A stretch of 64,000 nucleotides of DNA from Tardiphaga sp052076105. GTDB lineage: Bacteria > Pseudomonadota > Alphaproteobacteria > Rhizobiales > Xanthobacteraceae. This document shows, in pieces, positions 1 to 9,204 of the stretch. Under the pieces are notes generated by a model. That model did no database searches, was not told the DNA's origin, and saw only the letters and a list, made by a program, of their open reading frames with translations. The DNA lies in the NCBI RefSeq assembly GCF_052076105.1, contig NZ_CP197245.1, forward strand, positions 3,720,001 through 3,784,000, given 5' to 3'. Each line of letters opens with the position of its first letter. Positions within the stretch are counted from its first letter, which is position 1. Made by a program: the position numbers and the translations under genes.

Positions 1-322
1 GCAGCGCATTTGCCACAGCAGCAAGGCCTCCGAGCGAGCTCACATAGATCATTCGAACATCCTGCTCGCTGTTGTCATGCCTCTTCTCGCACCTGCAGCA
101 AATAGACCTCCTTCAGCCTCATGCCGCAGCGATGTCGCTGATGCAAGGTCGGTTTCTTAATACCACTCCCGACCTTTTCGCACCTGCGTTATCGCAAACA
201 GGGAAAATACACCAATCAAAACAATCTATTACTCACTCGAACTTTCGGCGACCGAGGCAGGCCAATTTTAAAGAAGTTGCGATAGGTATCTAACTCACCA
301 ACGCAGAGTCCAGGACGGCACG
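1..322. other. Left-edge non-coding stretch
   Basis: No gene is supported here. A 73-codon open frame (72-293) has no recognisable domain and an unconvincing composition. The last part (about 180-320) is AT-richer than its surroundings and probably holds the promoter and leader of the GGDEF-EAL gene that starts at 323. Confidence 0.5.
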
Positions 323-2308
323 ATGCTGAACTACTTCGAAATGGCGGCATCACAGATCGGAACGATCTTCCGCGTGCCCCGCGAAAACCCCGAACTGGTG
401 GAGGCGAAGCTCGCTGCCTTCACCCGTCAGGTGCCGATCATGTATGCGCTGGTGGTCGTCAACACGACGGCACTTGCGATTACCTTTTATGGTACTGCGC
501 CGCATCTACTGACCGTGTATCTCCCCGCTGCATTCGTTGCAATCTGCGTGATCCGGATGCTGAGCTGGCTGAGAGCGCGGAACATCACGCTGTCACTCGA
601 CCAGGCCGTGGAGAAACTTACCGGCTCGATCATCTTCGCCAGCATTCTCGGCGTCGCGTTCTCTGCCTGGAGCCTCAGCCTTTTTCCCTACGGCGACGCC
701 TATAGCAAAAGTCACGTTGCCTTCTTTATGGCCGTGACATCGATCGGCTGCAGTTTCTGCCTCATGCATCTACGCTCGGCAGCGCTCATCGTGACGACGC
801 TTGTTGTCGTGCCCTTCGCGTTCTTCTTCGGATCAAGCGACAATACGGTCTTTACCTCCATCGCCTTCAACTTCGTCGTGGTCATCTTTGCCATTCTCTT
901 CATGCTGCTCGGCAATTACTCCGATTTCGAGAAGCGGGTGAATTCGGAGAAAGCGCTGCGTATCAAGCAGGCCGAACTGCAGGTGCTGAGCGACAGGAAC
1001 TTTCGGAATTCTAATATCGACAGCCTCACCGGTCTCCCCAATCGCCGGAATTTCTTTGCCGAGCTTGAGCGCGGCATCATCAACTCTGCGCATACCGGCG
1101 GCCTGCTGCTTGGTATCCTGGATCTTGATGGCTTCAAGCCGATCAACGACATCCACGGGCACCGCATGGGTGATCGCCTGCTGGTCGAAGTTGCGGACAG
1201 GCTGCGCGCGCATCTCGCTCCTCACGTGTTTCTGGCCAGACTGGGCGGCGACGAATTCGTCATGTTCAGCGAACAATTGCTGGACCCGGACGCAATTGCT
1301 GAAGCGGAAGAAAGCATCGAAAACCTGTTCGACGTCCCGTTCGAGATTGATGACATTACAGTACGCATCAGCTGTTCGATCGGATATGCGGAATTTCCGG
1401 ACGCAGCCAAGACCGCGCAGGATTTGTTCGAGCGCGCCGATTATGCGCTGTTCTTTGCCAAGCAGCACAAGCGTGGCAAGGCCGTCCGGTTTTCTGCAGA
1501 ACATGAAGCCGATATCCGCGAGGCCTCCTCTGTGAGCCGGGCTTTGGCCGGTGCCAACCTCGAGCAGGAACTGTGGATCGCCTATCAGCCGATCATTGAC
1601 GCAGAAACACGACAACCCGCGAGCTTCGAAGCCCTGGCGCGCTGGAAGAGCCCGGAGCTCGGCAATGTTCCGCCGATGAGCTTCATTGTCGCCGCCGAAC
1701 GCTCCGGCATGATCGGCCAGTTGACCCCGTTGCTACTTCGCAAGGCTCTGGAAGGCGCAGCGACATGGCCGGAGCACATCCGGATTTCGTTCAACCTCTC
1801 AGCGGTCGACGTCGCCTCTCCCCTGTCGATCCTCAAGATCATTGCCGTTGTCCAGCAAAGCAAGGTGAAGGCCAGCCGCATCGACTTCGAGATCACCGAA
1901 ACGGCCGTGATGGGCAATCTCGCACAGGCGACCGAAGCATTGAATGCCCTGAAGACTCTGGGCGCCCGCATCTCGCTGGACGATTTCGGCACCGGCTATT
2001 CGAGCCTGAGCTGTATTCGCGAATTGCCGCTCGACAAGGTCAAGATCGATCGCAGCTTCATCAGCAAGATCGAGACGGATTCTGCCGCGCGCCTGATCCT
2101 GCGCACCATGCTCGGACTGTGCAACGGCCTCGGTCACGACTGCATCGTCGAAGGCGTCGAGAACAGTGAACAGGTCGACTTCCTGCGCAGGGAGCACTGC
2201 CGTTTCATGCAGGGCTACTTCTTCGCCAAGCCCATGAACATCGAGCAGGTCGGGGGTTATCTCGCCTCTGCTCAATCCAGCATGCTGGCCGACCGCACCG
2301 CCAGCTAG
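323..2308 (+). CDS. Membrane-anchored GGDEF-EAL cyclic-di-GMP signalling protein
   Basis: A 661-residue protein with about six hydrophobic segments in residues 35-205, then a GGDEF domain and an EAL domain. The cyclase signature GGDEF is intact at 308-312. The phosphodiesterase signature EAL is at 436-438, and DDFGTGYSSL starts at 553, with an EGVEN block and QGYFFAKP near the end, so both halves look catalytically competent. The product-inhibition RxxD motif expected just before GGDEF is absent (the residues there read PHVFLARL). It should make or break cyclic di-GMP at the inner membrane; which activity dominates cannot be told. The N-terminal membrane part is not a named sensor domain I recognise. 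The gene stands alone and meets the M20 hydrolase gene tail to tail with a 4-base overlap. Confidence 0.93.
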   Translation: MLNYFEMAASQIGTIFRVPRENPELVEAKLAAFTRQVPIMYALVVVNTTALAITFYGTAPHLLTVYLPAAFVAICVIRMLSWLRARNITLSLDQAVEKLTGSIIFASILGVAFSAWSLSLFPYGDAYSKSHVAFFMAVTSIGCSFCLMHLRSAALIVTTLVVVPFAFFFGSSDNTVFTSIAFNFVVVIFAILFMLLGNYSDFEKRVNSEKALRIKQAELQVLSDRNFRNSNIDSLTGLPNRRNFFAELERGIINSAHTGGLLLGILDLDGFKPINDIHGHRMGDRLLVEVADRLRAHLAPHVFLARLGGDEFVMFSEQLLDPDAIAEAEESIENLFDVPFEIDDITVRISCSIGYAEFPDAAKTAQDLFERADYALFFAKQHKRGKAVRFSAEHEADIREASSVSRALAGANLEQELWIAYQPIIDAETRQPASFEALARWKSPELGNVPPMSFIVAAERSGMIGQLTPLLLRKALEGAATWPEHIRISFNLSAVDVASPLSILKIIAVVQQSKVKASRIDFEITETAVMGNLAQATEALNALKTLGARISLDDFGTGYSSLSCIRELPLDKVKIDRSFISKIETDSAARLILRTMLGLCNGLGHDCIVEGVENSEQVDFLRREHCRFMQGYFFAKPMNIEQVGGYLASAQSSMLADRTAS

Positions 2309-3585
2309 TCGTTCTGTCCGTCGAGCAGCCGCACCGCCTCGAACAGCGTTGCCGCCCCGACGGCCAGTTGCTCCGGCTCCGACCATTCCTCGGGGCAATG
2401 GCTCTTGCCGTCCTTTGACGGAATGAACAGCATCGCGCTGCGGCCGATATGCGACATGAAAGCCGCATCGTGACCTGCCCCCGAGGCCAGCCGTGTCGTT
2501 GAATAGCCGAGCTTGGTGGCGCTGCGTCCGAGAACATCGAGCAGATGATCGTCGCAAGGCGCGGGAGGATTTTGCGAGATCAGTGCGAAGCGTTCGCGCG
2601 CGACCCTGGCACGCCCCGCAATGGCAAGGCTCTCGCGGTCGAGCAGTGCCACGAATTCATCGACCAGCGCGGCCTTCTCGGCACGAATATCGAGAATCAT
2701 GCGCGCGCCACCGGGCACGACATTGGCGGCGTTCGGGCTGATCTCGAGGATTCCCGTGGTGGCAACGAAGTGCCCCTGTTTGCGCGCGGCAAAGGCATTG
2801 GCCTGCTGCGCGACCAGCAGCACGAGCTCGGCGGCGGGAAGGCTCGCATCCCTGCGATATTCCATCAGCGTCGAGCCCGCATGATCGGCAGCGCCCTGCA
2901 GCACGATCTCGACGCGGGTGATGCCGGCGATGCCGGTGACGAGACCGAGATCGAGCTTCTTGCTTTCCAGCACCACGCCCTGCTCGATATGCAATTCGAG
3001 ATAGCCGACAAATTCCGGCTTCTGCATCGCGGCGATGGCCGCCGGATCGCCGCCGACGCGCTTGATGGCATCGGCCAGCGTTTCACCGGCCGCGTTGGTG
3101 TAAGTCAGCATTTTCGCATCGAGCTCGCCGACCATGGCGCGGCTGCCGACGCAGGACAGACCATATTCGCTGGGTTCCTCGGCGAGGAAATCCACGATCT
3201 CGATCGGATGCCGGGGCGTATAGCCGGACGCCTGCAGCGCACGCACGGCCTCCAGCGCCGTGAGGATGCCGGAAATGCCATCGAAGCGACCACCGGATGG
3301 CACCGTGTCGGAATGCGAGCCGAGCATGATCGGCGGCAGGCCGGGAACGCTGCCCTCAAGCCGGGCGATCATGTTGGCGCCGGCGTCCATGCGCACCGTC
3401 ATGCCAGTGGCGATGAATTGCTCGCGCAGCCAGGCGCGCCCGTCGAGAAAGCGCTGCGAGAACGATCGCCGCGTCCACGGCTTGTCGGGATCGGTGATGG
3501 CGGCAAGCGCCATATGGTCGTCCCAGAGGCGGTTCTGATCGATGGGCGGCTTGGTATCGGTCGGCATGATCGGCATGAGGCTCAT
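2305..3585 (-). CDS. M20-family Zn-dependent amidohydrolase (N-carbamoyl-amino acid hydrolase / allantoate amidohydrolase type)
   Basis: About 426 residues from the chosen ATG (MSLMPIM...), close to the usual 410-420 for the hydantoinase/carbamoylase branch of peptidase family M20. Bimetal ligands are visible: H91 in GSHSDTVPSGG, D102 in RFDG, E136-E137 in LAEEPSEYG, H199 in LHIEQG, and a late His in GAGHDAAFM. The family removes N-carbamoyl or ureido groups (beta-ureidopropionate, allantoate, N-carbamoyl amino acids) in the cytoplasm; the exact substrate cannot be read from sequence. It is divergent from the SDR at 3691. Two other in-frame starts (3612, 3567) are possible because no strong ribosome site is visible. 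Confidence 0.88.
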   Translation of the reverse strand: MSLMPIMPTDTKPPIDQNRLWDDHMALAAITDPDKPWTRRSFSQRFLDGRAWLREQFIATGMTVRMDAGANMIARLEGSVPGLPPIMLGSHSDTVPSGGRFDGISGILTALEAVRALQASGYTPRHPIEIVDFLAEEPSEYGLSCVGSRAMVGELDAKMLTYTNAAGETLADAIKRVGGDPAAIAAMQKPEFVGYLELHIEQGVVLESKKLDLGLVTGIAGITRVEIVLQGAADHAGSTLMEYRRDASLPAAELVLLVAQQANAFAARKQGHFVATTGILEISPNAANVVPGGARMILDIRAEKAALVDEFVALLDRESLAIAGRARVARERFALISQNPPAPCDDHLLDVLGRSATKLGYSTTRLASGAGHDAAFMSHIGRSAMLFIPSKDGKSHCPEEWSEPEQLAVGAATLFEAVRLLDGQND

Positions 3586-3633
3586 GAGTTGGCGGCACTG
3601 GCGCCGGCGCAATTATTGTTGAACACTTTGGCC

Positions 3634-3677
3634 ATCGTTAAGCAAGAAACGATGGACATCGTGAAGCAAGAAACGAT
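3634..3677. promoter_or_regulatory. Two tandem 20-bp operator-like repeats
   Basis: Two copies of a 20-base unit (3634-3653 and 3658-3677) differ at one base and lie 24 bp apart. Each has inverted ends, ATCGTT...AACGAT in the first copy. They sit between the divergent M20 hydrolase and SDR genes and just upstream of the SDR ribosome site. The layout fits a dimeric repressor or activator binding twice. No regulator gene is adjacent, so the cognate protein is unknown. Confidence 0.5.
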
Positions 3678-3690
3678 CGGGGAGAAAATC

Positions 3691-4434
3691 GTGAGCAGCA
3701 AGACCAGGATCGCATGGGTGACCGGCGGCGGCACCGGAATTGGCAAGGCGGGCGCAGCGGCGCTGCTGGCGGATGGCTGGACGGTCGTCATTTCAGGCCG
3801 CCGTGCCGATGTGCTGAAGAGCGTCGCCGATGAACTCGGCGCCGGCGGCAAGCCGGTGGAGGCGATGGCGCTGGATGTCAGCAATGTCGACGACGTCAAC
3901 AAGGTGGCGCAAGCCATCCTCGCCAAACATGGCCGTATCGACCTTCTGGTGAACAGCGCCGGCGTCAATCTGCCGAAACGCAGCTGGGAAGATGTGACGC
4001 AGGACGGCTGGGACCAGATCGTCGACATCAATCTCAACGGCGTGATGTATTGCATGCGCGCGGTGCTGCCGACGATGCGCGCGCAGAAGGACGGCTGCAT
4101 CATCAATGTCGCCTCATGGGCCGGGCGCATCGTGTCGAAGATGACGGGGCCGGCCTATACGGCCACCAAGCACGCCGTGCTGGCGCTCACCCATTCCTTC
4201 AACATGGACGAATGCGTCAACGGCTTGCGCGCCTGCTGTCTCTCGCCCGGCGAGGTCGCCACCGACATCATGAAGAACCGCCCGGTGCCGCCGAGCGACG
4301 AGGTGATGGCGCGGATGCTGCAGCCGGACGATCTCGGCAAGACCATCGCCTTCATCGCCAGCATGCCGCCGCATGTCTGTATCAATGAGGTGCTGATCAG
4401 CCCGACCTGGAATCGCTCGTTCCTAGCCATGTGA
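3691..4434 (+). CDS. Short-chain dehydrogenase/reductase (SDR)
   Basis: A 247-residue classical SDR. It has the nucleotide-binding motif TGGGTGIG at 11-18, NSAG after the third strand, the catalytic Ser in NVASWAGR (S142) and the YxxxK pair Y156/K160 in YTATK. The GTG start at 3691 is preferred because a GGGGAG ribosome site lies 6-7 bases upstream; the ATG at 3652 in the same frame would place the tandem operator repeats inside the coding sequence. It oxidises or reduces an alcohol/carbonyl with NAD(P). The substrate is unknown. It sits head to head with an amidohydrolase and tail to tail with an alcohol dehydrogenase. Confidence 0.9.
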   Translation: MSSKTRIAWVTGGGTGIGKAGAAALLADGWTVVISGRRADVLKSVADELGAGGKPVEAMALDVSNVDDVNKVAQAILAKHGRIDLLVNSAGVNLPKRSWEDVTQDGWDQIVDINLNGVMYCMRAVLPTMRAQKDGCIINVASWAGRIVSKMTGPAYTATKHAVLALTHSFNMDECVNGLRACCLSPGEVATDIMKNRPVPPSDEVMARMLQPDDLGKTIAFIASMPPHVCINEVLISPTWNRSFLAM

Positions 4435-4484
4435 GCGCATCAAAGGCAGCCGGCGCAACCTGTTCGCGCCGGCTGCCTTCCGCC

Positions 4485-5558
4485 TCATGGCGTGATTGCG
4501 ACCTTCAGCACGCCATCGCGCTGATGCGAGAACAGGTCGTAGGCTTTCTCGATATCGTCCAGTTTGTAGTGATGCGTGACCAGCGGTGTCAGGTCGACGC
4601 GGCCGGAGGCGACGACGTTCATCAGCCGTCGCATCCGCTCCTTGCCACCGGGGCACAGGCTGGTGACAATCGTGTTATCGCCAAGGCCTGCTGAAAAGGC
4701 GCTCAGGGGAATCTGCAGATCCGTCGAATAGACGCCAAGGCTGCTCAGGGTGCCGCCCGGCCGCAGCGCGCGCAGCGCCGATTCGAAAGTGCCTTGCGTA
4801 CCGAGCGCTTCGATGGCCACATCGACGCCGCGGCCGTCGGTGAGATCCATGATCTGCTTGACCGGATCACCCTTCTTGAAGTCGACGACGATATCGGCGC
4901 CGAGCCGTTTGGCGACCTCGATGCGCGCGGGCACCGTATCGACACCGATGATCGTGGTTGCGCCCATCAGCTTCGCACCGGCGAGCGCGCAGAGGCCGAT
5001 CGGCCCCAGCGCGAACACTACCACCGTGTCGCCGATCCTGATGCCGCCGCGCTCCGCGCCGGCAAATCCCGTCGACATGATGTCCGGACACATCAGCACC
5101 TGCTCATCCGTCAACGCGTCGGGCACCGGACTGAGATTGACCATGGCATCGGGCACCAGAACATATTCGGCCTGCGCGCCATCGATCGTGTTGCCGAACC
5201 GCCAGCCGCCGGCCGCCTTGAAACCGTGCTTCGTTCCAGCGCCATCCTGCGATGAGCAGCCGCAGAGACATGCGTAGCTGTGGCCGCTCGGCGTGATCGC
5301 ACCGGCAATGACGCGCTGGCCCTCGCGATAGCCGGTGACGGCACTGCCGAGCTTCTCGATGATACCAACCGGCTCGTGCCCGATGGTCAGCCCTTTCTCG
5401 ACCGGATACTCACCCTTGAGGATATGCACATCGGTGCCGCAGATCGTGGTAGTCGTGATGCGCATCAACGCATCGAGTGGGCCGACATCGGGGATCGGCT
5501 TGTCATCCAGAACGATACGACCCGGTTCGACAAATATCGCAGCCTTCATTTTCGGCAT
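4485..5558 (-). CDS. Zinc-dependent NAD(P) alcohol dehydrogenase (secondary-alcohol type)
   Basis: A 357-residue medium-chain dehydrogenase. The catalytic zinc ligands look like C40 (TICGTDVH), H61 with E62 (GHEPVG) and D159 (MCPDIMSTG), the pattern of secondary-alcohol dehydrogenases. The Rossmann part carries ALGPIGL near 183. The structural-zinc lobe is reduced to a short CLCGC cluster. The start has a good GGAGCAGG ribosome site. It should interconvert an alcohol and a ketone/aldehyde in the cytoplasm. It is monocistronic, with a gene-free stretch upstream. Confidence 0.9.
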   Translation of the reverse strand: MPKMKAAIFVEPGRIVLDDKPIPDVGPLDALMRITTTTICGTDVHILKGEYPVEKGLTIGHEPVGIIEKLGSAVTGYREGQRVIAGAITPSGHSYACLCGCSSQDGAGTKHGFKAAGGWRFGNTIDGAQAEYVLVPDAMVNLSPVPDALTDEQVLMCPDIMSTGFAGAERGGIRIGDTVVVFALGPIGLCALAGAKLMGATTIIGVDTVPARIEVAKRLGADIVVDFKKGDPVKQIMDLTDGRGVDVAIEALGTQGTFESALRALRPGGTLSSLGVYSTDLQIPLSAFSAGLGDNTIVTSLCPGGKERMRRLMNVVASGRVDLTPLVTHHYKLDDIEKAYDLFSHQRDGVLKVAITP

Positions 5559-5599
5559 GATCCTGCTCCTGCTTGCGACGCTGCGTCGATCGACGCGAT

Positions 5600-6275
5600 G
5601 AGCCCATCATCTGCGCATTTTGCCGTGACAGGATTGAGGTGGATCAAGCGGCGGTGCCTTTTGAATTTCTCTGAAGTGCAGACAAACAGCCGCGCTTCTG
5701 CGTCGCTCTTGATTCAATTTGTCAAACAGCCACTGTTCCGGAGAGTCCTGTTCTTCAGACATGCCTCATCGCCCCTGTTGTTAGCGGCGCGGGGGCGCCG
5801 TCGTGTTTCGCATTCCCACCCTCCTGAAAGAGGGCGTGCGGAACGCCGGGTGCCCGTTGCACCCTTGGGCCTGATGCGAATGCGGTCTTCCGCAAGTGAG
5901 TGTGCATCAGGACTTTCGGAAGCGTCAGGCAAGTGCCCAGCGTTCCGCCTGCGGTGTTTTTTCGACTTGCTTGCACTTTGCCTCAGCGAACGATCCGATC
6001 ACCGAATTAAAGTCCCAAGGCGATGGGAAGGGAGCCTCAAGCACTTAGGCCGGACGCATTTTGACTTGGTCGTCCGTCACACTGTCCAGGGATCTTTCCA
6101 TCTCAAGACCGGTCGTGTCCTTGCCAGTGGCAGTGCTGGCGCAGATCCGTCCTGCCCGAAGACAGACGTCACCCATGAACCGCGTAACGCCGCATCTCCG
6201 GCGTCCACCGCACCCTGCCCCGCGAACGTGACGATCGCGATCGCCCCTCTCGGTGGGGCAGGACAGAGGGGAATA
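5600..6275. repeat. Gene-free structured element, probable dispersed intergenic repeat
   Basis: No credible gene lies here. The sequence is densely self-complementary: a closing helix 5838-5846/5940-5948 (GCGGAACGC/GCGTTCCGC), a hairpin 5848-5853/5859-5864 (GGGTGC/GCACCC), and a nested pair 5870-5877/5904-5911 (CCTGATGC/GCATCAGG) around 5881-5885/5890-5894. A T-run follows at 5956-5961. A further hairpin (CCCCTCT...AGAGGGG) lies near 6245-6272. From memory, similar sequence recurs between genes in Bradyrhizobium-type genomes; that is recollection, not a search result. It could be a mobile palindromic repeat or a transcribed structured RNA. Confidence 0.5.
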
Positions 6276-6352
6276 TAAACCTTAATGGAATATTGTCAAC
6301 GATGAATAGGAAAAAATGTTTGGGCACGTCAAGCGCGGACCCGCCCCATACT

Positions 6353-6490
6353 CGTCATTCCGGGGCGCGGCCGGCTCTTGCCGGACGCGAACCCGGAATC
6401 CCAGCATGGGAGTCGTCGACCGCGCCAAACACTCGAGGATTCCGGGTTCGCACTACGCGGCTTTGCCGCTTCGTGCGCCCCGGAATGACG
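6353..6490. repeat. Inverted repeat element of the CGTCATTCCGGGGCGC type
   Basis: The outer arms at 6353-6368 and 6475-6490 are a perfect 16-base inverted repeat. A second nested pair (GCGAACCCGGAATCC and its complement, about 6387-6401 and 6437-6451) makes the whole unit fold back on itself. It lies just past the 3' end of the isovaleryl-CoA dehydrogenase gene and could also stop transcription. Confidence 0.75.
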
Positions 6491-6529
6491 AGCCAAGGCC
6501 CACGTCCCGGGATGCCGGCGCGAGAAACC

Positions 6530-7702
6530 TCACCCGTTCTTCGCAAACAGCTCCCGCCCGATCAGCATTCGCCTGATCTCGCTGGTGCCGGCGCCGATTT
6601 CGTAGAGTTTGGCGTCGCGCAGCAAGCGGCCGGTGGGATAGTCGTTGATATAGCCATTGCCGCCGAGCAGCTGGATTGCGTCGAGTGCGCATTGGGTGGC
6701 GCGTTCCGACGCGTAGAGGATGGCGCCGGCGGCATCCTCGCGGGTGGTCTCGCCGCGATCGCAGGCTTTCGCCACCGCATAGACATAAGCGCGCGCCGAG
6801 CTCAGCGCGACATACATGTCGGCGATCTTGCCCTGCACGAGCTGGAAGTTGCCGATGGGCTCGCCGAACTGTTTGCGCTCATGCACATAAGGCTGCGCGA
6901 CATCGAGACAGGCCTGCATGATCCCCAGCGGACCTGCCGCGAGCACCGCACGCTCATAATCGAGGCCGGACATCAACACATTGACGCCGCGGCCGACGGT
7001 GCCGAGCACGTTCTCCTCGGGCACTTCGCAATCCTCGAAGACGAGTTCGCAAGTATCCGAGCCGCGCATGCCCAATTTGTCGAGCTTCTGCGCCGTCGAG
7101 AAACCCTTCATCCCCTTTTCGATGATGAAGGCCGTGATGCCGCGCGGGCCGGCAGCCGGATCGGTCTTGGCATAGACCACCAGCGTCGAAGCGACAGGAC
7201 CGTTGGTGATCCACATCTTGCTGCCGTTGAGAACGTAGCGATCGCCCTTCTTGTCGGCGCGGGTCTTCATCGACACCACGTCCGAGCCCGAACCCGGCTC
7301 GGACATGGCCAGCGATCCCACATGTTCGCCGGAAATCAGCTTCGGCAGATATTTGCGCTTCTGCGCCTCGTTGCCGTTGCGACGCAGCTGATTGACGCAG
7401 AGATTGGAATGCGCGCCATAGGACAGGCCCACCGACGCCGAGGCGCGCGAGATTTCCTCCACCGCGATGACATGTTCGAGATAGCCGAGCCCGGCGCCGC
7501 CGAACTCTTCCTCCACCGTGATACCGTGCAGCCCGAGCGACCCCAGTTTGGGCCAGAGATCGATGGGAAACTGGTTGGTCTTGTCGATGGCTTCGGCGCG
7601 CGGCGCGATCTCGTTCTGGGAGAAGTCACGCACGGTCTCGCGAATCGCGTCCGCGGTTTCGCCGAGATCGAAATTGAACATCCGTTGAGCGTTCGAAATC
7701 AC
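6530..7702 (-). CDS. ivd: Isovaleryl-CoA dehydrogenase
   Basis: A 390-residue FAD acyl-CoA dehydrogenase from the GTG start, which has a GGAGG ribosome site 7-8 bases upstream. The catalytic Glu is E250 in SGLDYERAVLAAGPLGIMQA. This is the position used by isovaleryl-CoA dehydrogenases rather than the C-terminal Glu of medium-chain enzymes. The C-terminal run FGGNGYIND-type (here LLGGNGYINDYPTGRLLRDAKLYEIG, shortened) also matches that family closely. It converts isovaleryl-CoA to 3-methylcrotonyl-CoA in leucine breakdown, passing electrons to ETF. The usual partners (methylcrotonyl-CoA carboxylase, methylglutaconyl-CoA hydratase) are not in the window on this side. It is divergent from the P450 pair. 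Confidence 0.93.
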   Translation of the reverse strand: MISNAQRMFNFDLGETADAIRETVRDFSQNEIAPRAEAIDKTNQFPIDLWPKLGSLGLHGITVEEEFGGAGLGYLEHVIAVEEISRASASVGLSYGAHSNLCVNQLRRNGNEAQKRKYLPKLISGEHVGSLAMSEPGSGSDVVSMKTRADKKGDRYVLNGSKMWITNGPVASTLVVYAKTDPAAGPRGITAFIIEKGMKGFSTAQKLDKLGMRGSDTCELVFEDCEVPEENVLGTVGRGVNVLMSGLDYERAVLAAGPLGIMQACLDVAQPYVHERKQFGEPIGNFQLVQGKIADMYVALSSARAYVYAVAKACDRGETTREDAAGAILYASERATQCALDAIQLLGGNGYINDYPTGRLLRDAKLYEIGAGTSEIRRMLIGRELFAKNG

Positions 7703-7890
7703 AGGGTCGCCTCCGGTCAGAACGGCGCGCAAGCGCACCGGTTTTGTTGATTGAAATCACCATGTCACGGGCCGAACGGGCTGAGAAGAGGCATAAAGTG
7801 GTCCTTGCTCTTGGCCCCGCAACGGGTTGTAATTCATCCAAATAAGCCCTCCGGGACCAACCACGGAAGGCATGCCAGGGGAGAGAACCG

Positions 7891-9159
7891 ATGCTCGATC
7901 GCGTCCAGGATTCCGACAGCAACGAAGCCGCCCAAGCCGCCGCCCACGCCCAAGCTTACGGGATGCCGCTCGATGAGTTCGATCCCGGCAATCCCGAACT
8001 GTTCCGCACCGATACGTTCTGGCCCTATTTCGAACGGCTGCGCCGCGAGGATCCCGTCCACTATTGCAAGGATAGCATGTTCGGACCGTATTGGTCGGTG
8101 ACCAAATACAACGACATCATGGCGGTCGAGACCAATCACGCGACCTACTCGTCCGCTGCGGCATTCGGCGGCATCACCATCCGCGACGCCGGCGTGAAAT
8201 TTCGCCGGCCGATGTTCATTGCCACCGATCCGCCGCATCACAGCGCCCAGCGCAAGACCGTGGCGCCGATGTTCGCGCCTCACCATATGGACGAACTCTC
8301 GGGACTGATCCGCAGTCGCACCGCCGAGGTGCTGGACTCCCTGCCCCGCAACGAGACCTTCGACTGGGTCGACCGCGTCTCGATCGAACTTACCACACAG
8401 ATGCTGGCAACCCTGTTCGACTTCCCGTGGGAAGACCGCCGCAAGCTCACCCATTGGTCCGACGTCGCCACCATGCTGCCGCCGACAGCGGAAGCCGAAG
8501 CGCAGCGCCAGAAGGAACTCGGCGAATGCGGCGAATATTTCGGCCGGCTGTTTCAGGAACGGCTCAACGCGCCGCCAAAGAGCGACCTGATATCGATGAT
8601 GGCGCATAGCGAGGCGACGCGACATCTCGATCCCGAGAACTTCCTCGGCAACATCATCCTGCTGATCGTCGGCGGCAACGACACTACGCGCAATTCGATG
8701 TCCGGCGGCGTCTATGCGCTCAATCAATTCCCCGGCGAATATGACAAGCTGCGCGCCAATCCAGCGCTGATCGAGAGCATGGTGCCGGAGATCATCCGCT
8801 GGCAGACGCCGCTCGCACATATGCGACGCACGGCGCTGCAGGACGCCGAGCTCGGCGGCAAGCAGATCAGGAAGGGTGACAAGGTCGTGATGTGGTACGT
8901 CTCGGGGAACCGCGATGACGAGGTCATCGAAAACCCCAACGAATTCATCATCGACCGCGTGCGCCCGAACCGCCACCTGTCATTCGGCTTCGGCATCCAC
9001 CGCTGCGTCGGCCTCAGACTTGCCGAACTTCAATTGAAGATTGTGTGGGAAGAAATCATCAAGCGTTTCGACAGGATCGAAGTCGTCGGCGAGCCGCGCC
9101 GCGTCTTTTCGAGTTTTGTGAAGGGCTACGAAACACTGCCGGTGCGCATCGCGGGCTAA
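7891..9159 (+). CDS. Cytochrome P450, CYP153 family (alkane/fatty-acid omega-hydroxylase type), copy 1
   Basis: A 422-residue soluble class I P450. It has the I-helix motif GGNDTTRNS, the K-helix ExxR in PEIIRWQT, and the heme-binding loop FGFGIHRCVG with the axial Cys at 372. The stretch PEIIRWQTPLAHMRRTAL and the ending SSFVKGYETLPVRI are characteristic of CYP153, whose members hydroxylate the terminal carbon of medium-chain alkanes and related molecules. The start has a GGGGAGAG site. A close paralogue follows 45 bases downstream. No ferredoxin or ferredoxin reductase gene is nearby, so redox partners must come from elsewhere. Confidence 0.92.
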   Translation: MLDRVQDSDSNEAAQAAAHAQAYGMPLDEFDPGNPELFRTDTFWPYFERLRREDPVHYCKDSMFGPYWSVTKYNDIMAVETNHATYSSAAAFGGITIRDAGVKFRRPMFIATDPPHHSAQRKTVAPMFAPHHMDELSGLIRSRTAEVLDSLPRNETFDWVDRVSIELTTQMLATLFDFPWEDRRKLTHWSDVATMLPPTAEAEAQRQKELGECGEYFGRLFQERLNAPPKSDLISMMAHSEATRHLDPENFLGNIILLIVGGNDTTRNSMSGGVYALNQFPGEYDKLRANPALIESMVPEIIRWQTPLAHMRRTALQDAELGGKQIRKGDKVVMWYVSGNRDDEVIENPNEFIIDRVRPNRHLSFGFGIHRCVGLRLAELQLKIVWEEIIKRFDRIEVVGEPRRVFSSFVKGYETLPVRIAG

Positions 9160-9204
9160 CCGCGAGCGCAACGGCGAAGGATCGATTTTCGGAGAGCAGA
9201 CGCC

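Noticed and set aside
2545..3690. A long plus-strand extension upstream of the SDR start, giving one frame of 629 codons
   Set aside because: The extension is antisense to the M20 hydrolase and matches no domain; the SDR has its own ribosome site and GTG start at 3691.
5714..5976. Two overlapping minus-strand frames of 72-73 codons
   Set aside because: They lie inside the structured element, overlap each other and look like the spurious proteins often predicted in such repeats.
5280..6278. A 332-codon plus-strand frame running from the alcohol dehydrogenase antisense into the gene-free stretch
   Set aside because: First third is antisense of a real gene and the rest covers the structured repeat; no domain, no ribosome site.
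6293..7750. A 485-codon plus-strand frame opposite the isovaleryl-CoA dehydrogenase gene
   Set aside because: Antisense shadow of a gene with clear family motifs.
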